Made by a program: the position numbers and the translations under genes. Positions 51,570 to 60,676 of a DNA stretch of 64,000 bases are shown here, in pieces; position 1 is the first letter of the stretch; every line of letters starts with the position of its first letter. The notes below the pieces were generated by a model. The model saw nothing but the letters and a program-made list of their open reading frames with translations, made no database searches and was not told the DNA's origin. Source of the DNA: Fusobacteriota bacterium (GTDB lineage Bacteria; Bacillota; TC1). The DNA is taken from contig WTXA01000002.1 in assembly GCA_009773805.1 (NCBI GenBank), forward strand, positions 62,001 to 126,000, in the 5' to 3' direction.

Positions 51570-52964
51570 TTATTTCTTATAGCACTTAATATTCCCCTCT
51601 TGATCACAAATACAAAACCTAGAATCCTTATTTGCCTTAGACATATATAGCGCTTTATCTACTCTATTAAACCAGCTATCTGCAGACTCACCTAAGTTAT
51701 ACTCTGCAATACCAATACTAGCCGACAAATTACCAGTTCCAGCATGTTCTGTAGACTCTATTGCTGCCCTAATCTTCTCTGCAGTAATTTCCGCTCCATC
51801 AGCTGTAGTATCAGGCATAAGAACAGTAAACTCATCTCCACCCCATCTGGCAAAAACGTCACTCTTTCTTAGTTCACCTTTAATAACTGTAGCTATTCCC
51901 TTTAAAACACTGTCACCGAAGGCATGACCATGGGTATCATTAATATTCTTAAAATTATTTATATCAAAATATATTATAGAAATCGTACTATTCAAGTTAT
52001 TGGCAAATTTTATCTCTTCACCGATACTTATATCCAAATAGTCTCGGTTAAAGATACCAGTAAGCTTGTCCCTTATAGATGAGGATTTTAAAATATAGTT
52101 TTTATGGAGAATCTCTTCATGATTTCTAAAGAAGAGATAGGCCTGATAAGATGTAAATCCTACTAATATAAGACCACCAATAACAATTACAATAAAATTT
52201 GGCAGTCGACTAATCAAAGTATTTTCTACAGGTTTGACAAAATAGGATAAATCCTCACTAAGTAACTTTCTTTCGAATTTATAACTATCATTATCAATAT
52301 TCTGCTTGGTTCCATATATTAAACCTTCATTTTCATTATTCCCAATTACAGAAACTTCCAAATTATTCTCTTTGGCATAGGTATCAAATAATTCGACAAT
52401 ATTTTCTTCTTTAAGAATTATACTAGCAATACCCCAAAATGAGCCATTTTTTAATATTGGTGATCTAATTATGTAGCCTCTCCCACCTTGGATAAGCTCA
52501 ACTGGTCCACTGAAATTCTTCTCTAAATTTTCCTTTACATAGGCTATATCATCAGCTTGGCCAGGGATTTTTGACATATCAATTCCAATAGTGTGTTCAT
52601 TTCCCGAAAGTGGATAGTTCCATTTGATAATTGTATCCTGGACAATAGCCACATTATTTATATACTTTCCATTTTCTTTCATAAGATTAGCAAGATATGC
52701 ATATACTTCATTATCACTATATTCTTCAAAAATATCTATATATGCTGCAAAACCAGATAAGAGCATAGCATTATTATTAATAAAACCCTTAAAATTATTC
52801 TCAAAGCCAATAAATCTAGTAGTAATTTCTTGTCTATTTTCTTGTTTTATTGATTCATTATAACTAAATAACGCAAGCAACAGTATTGTCAGCAAGATAA
52901 TACTGACAATCACTGTGTTTATAACATGGTAGTTTTTTCTTTTATAGGACGGTGGATATTCCAT
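51570..52964 (-). CDS. CHASE-GGDEF diguanylate cyclase, paralogue of 35395-36795
   Basis: 464 residues with the same architecture as the gene at 35.4 kb: membrane span, CHASE, span, GGDEF. Active site RWGGDEFTVLMPD, I-site RKSD. Ends with a similar two-cysteine tail, RFCICDQEGNIKC. 83 bases upstream of the EAL gene, so it may be expressed with it. Confidence 0.93.
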   Translation of the reverse strand: MEYPPSYKRKNYHVINTVIVSIILLTILLLALFSYNESIKQENRQEITTRFIGFENNFKGFINNNAMLLSGFAAYIDIFEEYSDNEVYAYLANLMKENGKYINNVAIVQDTIIKWNYPLSGNEHTIGIDMSKIPGQADDIAYVKENLEKNFSGPVELIQGGRGYIIRSPILKNGSFWGIASIILKEENIVELFDTYAKENNLEVSVIGNNENEGLIYGTKQNIDNDSYKFERKLLSEDLSYFVKPVENTLISRLPNFIVIVIGGLILVGFTSYQAYLFFRNHEEILHKNYILKSSSIRDKLTGIFNRDYLDISIGEEIKFANNLNSTISIIYFDINNFKNINDTHGHAFGDSVLKGIATVIKGELRKSDVFARWGGDEFTVLMPDTTADGAEITAEKIRAAIESTEHAGTGNLSASIGIAEYNLGESADSWFNRVDKALYMSKANKDSRFCICDQEGNIKCYKK

Positions 52965-53038
52965 TTGTTTATCCCTTTCTAATTAACTTAATCCTACCAT
53001 AACTAATATTCGATTTCCATAGTATACCTTACACAATA

Positions 53039-53180
53039 TTATTTATTAAACCCCCTTAACCAATTTATCAACTCTCCCTCATTTTCCCCTTTTCCCACAA
53101 ACTCATACGAACCGGCAATCCTACCATCAACTATGTAAGTAACCCTCTTCCCTTTTGCCGCTTGATTAAAGGTCTTTTAA
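53039..53180 (-). pseudogene. Gene remnant 1 (no start codon)
   Basis: A 46-codon frame reads KTFNQAAKGKRVTYIVDGRI, then a further segment with SYEFVGKG and ends GELINWLRGFNK at 53039. It has protein-like composition and begins after a stop without any ATG. Which gene it came from is not recognised. Confidence 0.4.
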
Positions 53181-53279
53181 GATTTTAAATAGTGGATTTC
53201 AGACTTTGTTATTACAATGACAATGAACTGAAGTTCAACTAATTTTTCTACGTTTTAACTATTTTAGTGAATGTAAAGA

Positions 53280-53543
53280 AGATAACTATTTCATCTATGA
53301 ATTTGACTCTATTCTTGAAGATTTAAAAGTAAATTTTCAAAAATATCCAAATAGTAGCTATAAGTTATTAATGAAGAAGGTACTTCTGTTGGTATTGCCC
53401 TAGGTTTGCCTTTTGGGGCTCTCCTTTCATTCCTAGGCCAGTCTCAGCATATGGGTATTGGACTACCTATTGGTATAGGTTTAGGCCTTCTTATCGGATC
53501 TGGTTTTGATAAAAAGGCCAAAAATGCCGGCTTGACTATTTAA
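53280..53543 (+). pseudogene. Gene remnants 2 and 3 (frameshifted membrane-protein pieces)
   Basis: One frame reads YFIYEFDSILEDLKVNFQKY; a second, offset by one base from about 53370, reads GTSVGIALGLPFGALLSFLG and ends KNAGLTI at 53543. The second looks like the glycine-rich C-terminus of a small Gram-positive membrane protein (GIGLPIGIGLGLLIGSG). The frames touch near 53370, which suggests at least one frameshift. The end overlaps the 53536 gene's stop on the other strand. Confidence 0.4.
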
Positions 53544-54402
53544 GTTCATTTATGTTCTTAATTAATATTACAAAAGCAATAATTGCTAAAAGATTAAAGG
53601 CTGAAAATACTATAACTTCTATAGGATTAACTACAACTCCACTTAAGTAGGAATTAATAATCATAGCTGTGATGCTAGTTAGCATTGTTATAGCCTTAAT
53701 TATGATGATTGAGGTGAACAGGTAGCCAAAGGGTTTTCGCATAAGAAGTAGAACTCCAGAGATTACAGCTATCGGCACTATAAAGCCTAGGTCCATTGCT
53801 TGTATAACAAGTGTTGTATAATGTTCTAGACCTACAGGAATCGCTTCACTGAAAATTGAGGAACTTATTTTACCAAGCCAAAGCAGCCCTAACATTAAGG
53901 CTATGAAAAATTGGAAGCCTGCTAAAAATCTTATTGGTAATTTTTCTTTAAACATGGATGGTATTTTTTCCACATCAAAGCTCATAAGACTTAAAATAAA
54001 GGCAAACATACTTGTAGACATTAAAATTACATAGACTATAAATAAGGGATTATAGTTCCATAAAAAACTATAGGACATGTACGTATAGAGAAAATATCCT
54101 AAGGTTCCTGTAAGGAGTAGTCTTGCTCTTAGGGAGCCTTTCAGGGAATATATTGTGGCAAAGGCTAGTATAGGAATTGCAAGAAATAGGGTTACGATGT
54201 CAGAAGCCTTACCCTGAGCAACTACTGATACTGAATCGTTCTTATAGATGCCTTTACCATATATTTCTACTATTTCACCGTTAATCGAGGTGTAATCATA
54301 TGATCCACTACCTTTACTTGATAATAAGCCCATTAAGGAAGTAAATGTAGCAAGTATCAGGATGGTGATTATTAGGTATTTAACTATTTTTTGGTTTTTC
54401 AT
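53536..54402 (-). CDS. Hypothetical multi-pass membrane protein
   Basis: 288 residues with about eight spans and a small extracytoplasmic loop near residues 27-55 (SSKGSGSYDYTSINGEIVEI). No family recognised. Directly follows the MarR gene with a two-base gap, so it is likely the regulated partner of that repressor. Confidence 0.75.
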   Translation of the reverse strand: MKNQKIVKYLIITILILATFTSLMGLLSSKGSGSYDYTSINGEIVEIYGKGIYKNDSVSVVAQGKASDIVTLFLAIPILAFATIYSLKGSLRARLLLTGTLGYFLYTYMSYSFLWNYNPLFIVYVILMSTSMFAFILSLMSFDVEKIPSMFKEKLPIRFLAGFQFFIALMLGLLWLGKISSSIFSEAIPVGLEHYTTLVIQAMDLGFIVPIAVISGVLLLMRKPFGYLFTSIIIIKAITMLTSITAMIINSYLSGVVVNPIEVIVFSAFNLLAIIAFVILIKNINELK

Positions 54403-54404
54403 TA

Positions 54405-54866
54405 CTATTGCTCCTCTTCTATATTTTTTAAGTTGTCCATAATTTTAGATATGAACATCCTGGTATTTTTCATTTCTGTATTATTAATTTCTTTATAAAA
54501 TTTATTCATGAAACTAATACCTTCTTTTTCTAACTTCTTAAATAGTTGGAAACATTCCTTAGTTAAAGTTACTTTTGTTGCTCTTAAATCTTTCTTGTCT
54601 TTTTCTAATACGACCATACCTTTGGCTTCTAGTTTTAAGGCAAGTTGTTTAATATTTTGGTGAGATGAGCCCATCACTTTGGCTATTTCTTTTATTGTAG
54701 GTGCTTCATTGAAGGCATTTACTGTAACTATCAACATGAACCATTGTTTTGCTGTTATATTGTATTTACTTAAAGCTCTTTCTAGTAAGGTATCCATTTT
54801 ATTAGCAACTAGTAACATTGTTGCGAAGATATAGTCTTGGTCTGTTATGTTTTCAAAATAATTCAT
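54405..54866 (-). CDS. MarR-family transcriptional regulator
   Basis: 153 residues. Winged-helix core: IKEIAKVMGSSHQNIKQLAL (recognition helix) and LEKDKKDLRATKVTLTKECF (wing). Preceded at 54887-54925 by a near-perfect 39-base dyad, its likely operator. Operon with the following membrane protein. Confidence 0.92.
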   Translation of the reverse strand: MNYFENITDQDYIFATMLLVANKMDTLLERALSKYNITAKQWFMLIVTVNAFNEAPTIKEIAKVMGSSHQNIKQLALKLEAKGMVVLEKDKKDLRATKVTLTKECFQLFKKLEKEGISFMNKFYKEINNTEMKNTRMFISKIMDNLKNIEEEQ

Positions 54867-54886
54867 TTAGTTTCTCCTTATAATAA

Positions 54887-54925
54887 AAGGTAATATGTTA
54901 TCTAATTTAGATAATACATTACCTT
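54887..54925. promoter_or_regulatory. Near-perfect dyad operator of the MarR operon
   Basis: AAGGTAATATGTTATCTAA and its imperfect complement around a central TT, 39 bases; the end-to-end symmetry is broken at only a few inner bases. About 20 bases upstream of the MarR start codon. Confidence 0.7.
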
Positions 54926-55127
54926 TATATTTTTGTCAATCTAATTTTAAATTAAATAGTTAATTACTGGTTTTTATATTCCCAATCTTAGTATTTTATG
55001 TTATATTTATCTTGTTAGAACTTTCAATTAAACAGAAAAGGCCCCTGTTAAATAATCTGAAAATCTAGCAAATATTAATTAAAATAATTAAAAAGAAAAT
55101 ATGTTAGAAATAATATTGTCGAATACT
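54926..55127. other. Leader/intergenic region of the MFS gene
   Basis: AT-rich. An ATG at 55101 opens a frame (MLEIILSNTKKPCLVYILN) that continues through the hairpin at 55128-55167 and past the MFS start, with only a weak ribosome binding site. No other feature recognised. Confidence 0.4.
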
Positions 55128-55170
55128 AAGAAGCCTTGTTTAGTGTATATTCTAAACATGGCTTCTTTTT
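55128..55170 (+). terminator. Intrinsic terminator inside the MFS leader
   Basis: Stem AAGAAGCC...GTTTAG / CTAAAC...GGCTTCTT followed by TTTTT, ending 19 bases before the MFS start; no plus-strand gene precedes it, so it is an attenuator candidate. Confidence 0.65.
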
Positions 55171-55188
55171 ATATAAGGAGAGATAGTA

Positions 55189-56391
55189 ATGAAAATAGAA
55201 AATGTAGGAGAATTTATTAAAAATAGGAAGATGTTATTTTTTCTTTTTGGAACATTTTTATTCATGATGAATATTTCAATTTCCTATTCTGTAGTCCCAG
55301 TATATTTAGTTAGTCAGAATTTCACGTTAGCTCAGATTGGCATATCAACAACAATATATAGCCTATCTGCAATATTTCTTAGAATATTCCTTGGTCCCTT
55401 AGCAGATAGAAAAGGTAGAAAATTTGCCTTACTAATTAGTTCCTTTTCCTTTGTTATTTCTTGGATGTTCATTTGGTTTGCCCCAAACTTCGAAGTGCAC
55501 CTTATTGCTAGGTTTGTTCAAGCTATAGGTCTTGCAATGTATATGTCATCTGCTAGTTCTGTAATCAGTGATGTGGTTGATAATAGAATACTTGGAAGTT
55601 GTATGGGTATCTATCGTGGCTTCATTTCCATGGGTGTCATCCTCGGTCCTGTTTATGCTTTAACCTTATCAGGTATTGGTTTTAATGTTATGTTCATAGG
55701 TATAATGGCTACCTCCTTTTTATCCTTTATTCTAATAACCTTCTTTTCAGAAACTAAAGTTGCCTTTGGTGATTTAGAAAGTACAAAAAAGAATAACATG
55801 GTCAAGGATTATCTTACTTTACTTAAAAACCCAAGATTACTTCGATATTATTTAGCTATAATGACGGTTACCTCAGGGTTTGGAATTATAAATACTAATT
55901 CAGCAGTATTTCTTGGTAGTCTAGAAGGCGTCTTAAAGCCAAGTACTTTCTTGTTCCTCTTTGGTTGTGTTGGTATGGTTGCCTCTTTAGTAAGTGGTAG
56001 AAGAACTGATAGACGTGGTATTAAAAGTGTTATTATCCCTGGGGCCTTTCTTGCCCTAGCTGGCTTTTTTAGTATGGCCTTTGTTGAGTCCTTTGGAAAT
56101 TTAGCTCTATTTATGGTTATTGTTGCTATGGGCTTTGGTACAAATAGTTTAGTTATTAGTTCTATAACTGGAATTGGCAGAGAAACAAGAAATGATTTGA
56201 AGGCAACTTCTTATTCAATTATGGAGTCAGCCTACGATGGAGGCTTTGCTGTAGGTAATTTAATATTTGGTATAATGGTAACAGCTTTTGGCTATAGCCA
56301 AGGTTTCTTGATTGTTGGCATTATCCTTACTCTTTCCTATATTGGTATTTTCACTGGAGAATTTGTTCGAAAAAGAAGAAGGCCCTCATAA
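55189..56391 (+). CDS. MFS transporter, drug-efflux type
   Basis: 400 residues, 12 predicted spans. MFS motif A GPLADRKGRKFAL between spans 2 and 3, and a second conserved RRTDRRGIKS. Exports drugs or small metabolites; no specific family recognised. AAGGAG at 55175-55180. The gene is divergent from the MarR gene and lies behind a leader terminator. Confidence 0.9.
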   Translation: MKIENVGEFIKNRKMLFFLFGTFLFMMNISISYSVVPVYLVSQNFTLAQIGISTTIYSLSAIFLRIFLGPLADRKGRKFALLISSFSFVISWMFIWFAPNFEVHLIARFVQAIGLAMYMSSASSVISDVVDNRILGSCMGIYRGFISMGVILGPVYALTLSGIGFNVMFIGIMATSFLSFILITFFSETKVAFGDLESTKKNNMVKDYLTLLKNPRLLRYYLAIMTVTSGFGIINTNSAVFLGSLEGVLKPSTFLFLFGCVGMVASLVSGRRTDRRGIKSVIIPGAFLALAGFFSMAFVESFGNLALFMVIVAMGFGTNSLVISSITGIGRETRNDLKATSYSIMESAYDGGFAVGNLIFGIMVTAFGYSQGFLIVGIILTLSYIGIFTGEFVRKRRRPS

Positions 56392-56405
56392 AGAGGGCCT
56401 TTAAT
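56379..56405. terminator. Bidirectional terminator
   Basis: AAGGCCCTC / GAGGGCCTT with a 5-base loop, overlapping the MFS stop and preceding the ade-like stop. Confidence 0.85.
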
Positions 56406-56408
56406 TTA

Positions 56409-58109
56409 TTAATCCCAGATATAGAGAAAACCTACAAACCATAATACCATGAAGATATTATCAATTCCCCCTCCATATTTTCTTATACCATCTTCCATAG
56501 TTTGCATCTTTTGAACTATTTCCTTACAACTAAGACTACTTGCAACTGCAGCAATATCAAGCTCTAAGAAATCTATTACTGCTCCTTCACTATCCACAGC
56601 TACAATTCCACCAAGATGTCTATCTACTTCCTTTATAGCTTTTATAATACAAGACTTATCCTTACCTGCAGCAATTATTTTACTAGAATTATGACTAAAG
56701 CTAACAGCCATAGCTCCTTCATTAATCTTAAAGCCCTTCAATAGTATCTTAATGATTTTTTTATTTCTTGCTCTATCTAGAATATATCCATAAATTACAT
56801 CTTCACCTACATCTTCCACTGATGAAAGATTTAAGGTATTGAACTCTTTTTTATCTATATCGTATACGGTTACCTGATTATCATTAACCTGATATTCCAA
56901 ATCCCCTTCAGTTAATTCTTGAAGAGAACTATCAAGCTTCCACTTCAATTCACTATAGTCAATAATTAGTTCCTTAACTAAATGTCCCTTTTCTGCTACT
57001 AAAATACCTTCCTTAAAGACATATTCAGGTTTAATATTTGCAAGAGAAGAAAGAAGTACAATATCAGCATATCTTCCTGGTGTTAGTGAACCAATTTCAC
57101 TATCTAAGCCTATTAGTCTAGCATTATTTATAGTTGCCATCTTAATTGCCTTGATTGGTGCCATACCCAAATTTATAGCTTCTTGGATGGCGAAGTTTAA
57201 ATGGCCGTTGTTTTTTATATCATGAATATGTAAATCATCAATAGAGAAGTTTATATTATCTGTTGGTATTTTATTGTTTATAATTCCTGGTAGTATCTCC
57301 TTGGCCATACCATCAAGTGTTCTAACTAGTGCGTTCATACCTCTTCCTAATATGGTGATGAGGTCATTATAGTTAAAGATCTCATGATCATGAGAATAAC
57401 CAACTATTGGGAAAGTATCAATTTCATTTTCTGTTATCATATGACAGCCATCTGGTCTGCCATCGTAGTTGTCATTAGGAAAATCCCAAATTCTATGAAG
57501 AACATGACCACTAATGAACTTTCTTTGTTTCCTTGCATAGTCAATGAGATCAAGATATTCCTCCCTTTTCCCTAATATATTATGAGGCAGCATTTCTCCT
57601 AGTCCAAAGTTATATTCCCAATCTAGAAGTTCCTTGGTCTTTTTAACAGGTATCATTTTCCCTGGTGCCATTGGTAGTAGTCTATAAGGTAATTCTTTCA
57701 TATCTTTTAAGTATAGCTTTGCTGCTTTGACTGGATCTTTGCCTAGTATATGGGCATAGTGCGCAATATCTAAAACTTCACCACATAGGGTAGTGGTACC
57801 CCAAGGTACTATTCCATCGGCTAAGGCTGCTGGTGTTGCCAGGCAAGAGTCCACATGAAAGTGGGGATCAATCAATCCTGGTATGGCATACAGCCCTTGA
57901 CCATCAAATTGTTCAACTGCATCATCACTAACATGACTAGAATTGATAGATACTATCCTACCCTTTTTTATAAGTAGACTTCCTTCAATTATTCGGTCAG
58001 TATAAACATCTAGTATCTTAAGGTTATTTATTAGTAAATCAGCTTTTTGTTTGCCGGTGGTAACGTCTATTAGTTCTTTGGTATTTTTTTCTAAAATATC
58101 ACTATACAT
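56409..58109 (-). CDS. Adenine deaminase-like amidohydrolase (divergent)
   Basis: 566 residues, amidohydrolase fold with the C-terminal adenine-deaminase domain. The metal site reads DPHFHVDSCLATP; canonical adenine deaminases have HxHIESS there. The later Asp region is FSIDDLHIHDI, where the usual sequence has TDDRHP. GSLTPGRYADIVLLSS is conserved. So it belongs to the Ade family but may act on another purine or cyclic amidine. Divergent from a second amidohydrolase at 58221. Confidence 0.82.
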   Translation of the reverse strand: MYSDILEKNTKELIDVTTGKQKADLLINNLKILDVYTDRIIEGSLLIKKGRIVSINSSHVSDDAVEQFDGQGLYAIPGLIDPHFHVDSCLATPAALADGIVPWGTTTLCGEVLDIAHYAHILGKDPVKAAKLYLKDMKELPYRLLPMAPGKMIPVKKTKELLDWEYNFGLGEMLPHNILGKREEYLDLIDYARKQRKFISGHVLHRIWDFPNDNYDGRPDGCHMITENEIDTFPIVGYSHDHEIFNYNDLITILGRGMNALVRTLDGMAKEILPGIINNKIPTDNINFSIDDLHIHDIKNNGHLNFAIQEAINLGMAPIKAIKMATINNARLIGLDSEIGSLTPGRYADIVLLSSLANIKPEYVFKEGILVAEKGHLVKELIIDYSELKWKLDSSLQELTEGDLEYQVNDNQVTVYDIDKKEFNTLNLSSVEDVGEDVIYGYILDRARNKKIIKILLKGFKINEGAMAVSFSHNSSKIIAAGKDKSCIIKAIKEVDRHLGGIVAVDSEGAVIDFLELDIAAVASSLSCKEIVQKMQTMEDGIRKYGGGIDNIFMVLWFVGFLYIWD

Positions 58110-58220
58110 TTAATTAACTCCTTAATTTTATTGTTCATTTTTCATTGCATAGTATCATAATATTATTTGTTTGTACATACTTATGATATAATGCAATGAT
58201 AAACTCAGGAGGTAAAACTT

Positions 58221-59558
58221 ATGATACGTTATGAACACTGTACTATACTCACCATGGATGATAAAGACACGATCATTAAAGATGGATCAATGGTAGTTGC
58301 TAATGGGAAGATTATCTCACTTGGGACAGAAAGTGAGATGATTAAAACCTATCCTCAATCAGCTAGGATAGATTTAGGTGGTAGATTGGTAATGCCAGGT
58401 TTGATTAATAACCATTTCCATTTAGCCCAAAGTTTGTTTAGAGGTTTTTCTGATGATATGACTATTGTTCCTTGGTTATTTGAGCGTATTTGGCCTTTGC
58501 AGTCTGCTCATGACGAGAAGACTTTTCTAGCTGGTGCACGACTTGCAATGTTAGAGATGAGTAAGTCTGGCACTACAACATTTGTTGAATCTATGGTTGT
58601 TAATTATGGTCTTGATGCCTTGTTTGAAGAGGTTTCAAGTAGTGGTATGCGTGGTAGGTTGGCAAAGGTTGTTATGGAGCCTAGAGAAGGTAGTTTACTA
58701 CCTCCTGCACTAACTCAAGAGTTAAACAGTAGTATAAAAGAAGCAAAGAACTGCCGACGTAATGTTACTAATCCTGATATGGTGGATATTTGGCTAGGTC
58801 CTAGATGGACTGGGATGTATAATCCTCATCTAATTGAAGTGGTTAATGGAGTTATGGATGATGATGGTTTCATTTCTACAATTCACTTCGCTGAGGAGTC
58901 TGCTGATATTGAGGCTATGAAAGCTGATGGATATTCTTCACCAGGTGTTTTTTTAAAGGGTTCTGGGATGTTGGATAGACGATATTTGTTGATTCATTGC
59001 CCTCGTCTTGGAACTGGAGATCTCGATATTTTAGCTAAGGGGAAGGTTACTATTGCTCATTGTCCTGTTTCTGCAATGAAAATGGCTATGGGTTATCTTG
59101 ATGTTCCTGGATTATTGGAGAAGGGTGTTGCTGTTGGTATTGGTACCGATGCTCCCGCTTGTAATAATTCTAGTGATCTTTTGGCAGAGATTAAGACTGC
59201 AGCTTTACTTCATAAGCATCAATTAGGTCGTCCTGATGTTTTATCTGCCGGCTTAGCTCTTGGAATGGGGACTAGAATTGGTGCTCGCTCTATCTTTGCT
59301 GAGGATATTATTGGGTCTTTGGAAGTTGGTAAGAGGGCTGATTTTATTACCATAGATCTAGACTATGCAGCTCCTTTTCCTGAATACAATCTTCCATCAT
59401 CAGTTGTTTATTCCTTATGTGGTAGAGATGTAAGGGATGTTTTTGTAGATGGTAAACAGTTGGTAAAGGATGGGTTGAGTCTTATTTATGATGAGGAGAA
59501 AGTCAGAAGTGATGCTCGGCAGGCGATGATTACACTGCTAAAAAGAACTAATTTATAA
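58221..59558 (+). CDS. MtaD/SsnA-type amidohydrolase
   Basis: 445 residues. Metal ligands: MPGLINNHFHLAQ (HxH), STIHFAEES (His), LLIHCPRL (His) and IGTDAPACNNSSDLL (Asp). Related to guanine/8-oxoguanine deaminase, methylthioadenosine/SAH deaminase and atrazine chlorohydrolase. Substrate likely an aminated purine or pyrimidine, not determined. CAGGAGGT precedes the start. Confidence 0.88.
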   Translation: MIRYEHCTILTMDDKDTIIKDGSMVVANGKIISLGTESEMIKTYPQSARIDLGGRLVMPGLINNHFHLAQSLFRGFSDDMTIVPWLFERIWPLQSAHDEKTFLAGARLAMLEMSKSGTTTFVESMVVNYGLDALFEEVSSSGMRGRLAKVVMEPREGSLLPPALTQELNSSIKEAKNCRRNVTNPDMVDIWLGPRWTGMYNPHLIEVVNGVMDDDGFISTIHFAEESADIEAMKADGYSSPGVFLKGSGMLDRRYLLIHCPRLGTGDLDILAKGKVTIAHCPVSAMKMAMGYLDVPGLLEKGVAVGIGTDAPACNNSSDLLAEIKTAALLHKHQLGRPDVLSAGLALGMGTRIGARSIFAEDIIGSLEVGKRADFITIDLDYAAPFPEYNLPSSVVYSLCGRDVRDVFVDGKQLVKDGLSLIYDEEKVRSDARQAMITLLKRTNL

Positions 59559-59571
59559 TATATGGTTAAAA

Positions 59572-59607
59572 AAATTGACCTATTACCTTTTGGTAATAGG
59601 TCAATTT
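59572..59607. terminator. Hairpin downstream of the MtaD/SsnA-type gene
   Basis: AAATTGACCTATTACC / GGTAATAGGTCAATTT with a 4-base loop; the T-run is on the minus strand (A-run on plus), so it may act mainly as a 3' end stabiliser. Confidence 0.7.
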
Positions 59608-59843
59608 ACTGATAAAAACAACTATTAATCATTATCTTCCCCCCTATGTTCCGATTTTGATAATAGACTTATTTTTATTTTGCATAATTAGCAATTTGAT
59701 AATCATTCTTAATGTAATAATATAATAACATATTCTATTTAAGCTTACTAGTATATTTCCATCTTTTTTTGATAGAAATATTCAATAGTTTTAATTTATG
59801 CTATCATTAGTGTACAAACATTAGGAAAGCATAGGAATTTGAA

Positions 59844-60626
59844 ATGGAATCACATATAGAATCTGGTATTAGATTAGAAAATGAAAGACATTATAAGGAA
59901 GCAATTGCCGAATATGATAAGGCAGCTTTAGAAGATCCAAAGAAGAAAGAACCCTATATTTTAAAGGGTAATCTTTTAGAAGAAGTCGGTGATTATCTTA
60001 ATGCACTTCATGCTTTCAATAGAGCTATTCTACTTGATAATCAAGATGCAGAAGTTTTTTGTTCAAGAGGTGATGTTCTAGCTACTTTAGAACGTTATCC
60101 TGAAGCGATTAATGATTTTTCTCAAGCAATCTCTATTAATAAAGAAGATTCTTATGCCTACTATAATAGAGGCTTGATTTATGCAAAAACCAATCAGAGT
60201 GATAAGGCCCTTAAAGATTTCACTTCAGCTATAAGTTTAGATCCCAATTATGGTAGCGCTTTTAATAATAGGGGGCTACTATACCATAAGTTAGGTAATT
60301 ATCAACTAGCAATAGCAGATTTTACTGAAGCTATTAATGTACGCAAAGGTTTTGCTTGTTCTTTCACTCATCGTGGAAGAGTACAAGAAGCCTTAGGCAA
60401 TTCTGATCTGGCTATCGCTGACTATACTTTAGCTTTAGAAATTAATCCAACTGATGTTACAGCTCTATTTTTTAGAGGAGCTCTCTATATTTCTACTAAT
60501 AAAAAAGATGAGGGTCTAAAGGATTTTGAGCTTCTTATTAATACAGCTCCTAAAGACAATCATTACAGATCTCTGGCTCTAAAGTTAAAAAAACAAAATT
60601 TGGATAAAAAAAGTAGAAATTTCTAA
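59844..60626 (+). CDS. Tetratricopeptide repeat protein
   Basis: 260 residues made of about six TPR units, e.g. HYKEAIAEYDKAALEDP, DSYAYYNRGLIYAKTNQSDK and NYQLAIADFTEAINV. No signal peptide or other domain. TPR arrays mediate protein-protein contacts; partner unknown. Stop overlaps a bidirectional terminator. Confidence 0.92.
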   Translation: MESHIESGIRLENERHYKEAIAEYDKAALEDPKKKEPYILKGNLLEEVGDYLNALHAFNRAILLDNQDAEVFCSRGDVLATLERYPEAINDFSQAISINKEDSYAYYNRGLIYAKTNQSDKALKDFTSAISLDPNYGSAFNNRGLLYHKLGNYQLAIADFTEAINVRKGFACSFTHRGRVQEALGNSDLAIADYTLALEINPTDVTALFFRGALYISTNKKDEGLKDFELLINTAPKDNHYRSLALKLKKQNLDKKSRNF

Positions 60627-60642
60627 GAAATCTCTACTTTTT
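60606..60642. terminator. Bidirectional terminator
   Basis: AAAAAGTAGA...TTC / GAA...TCTACTTTTTT around the TPR stop codon; T-run on both strands. Confidence 0.75.
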
Positions 60643-60676
60643 TCACACATATTCTTACTGTATTAATTTTCAGACT

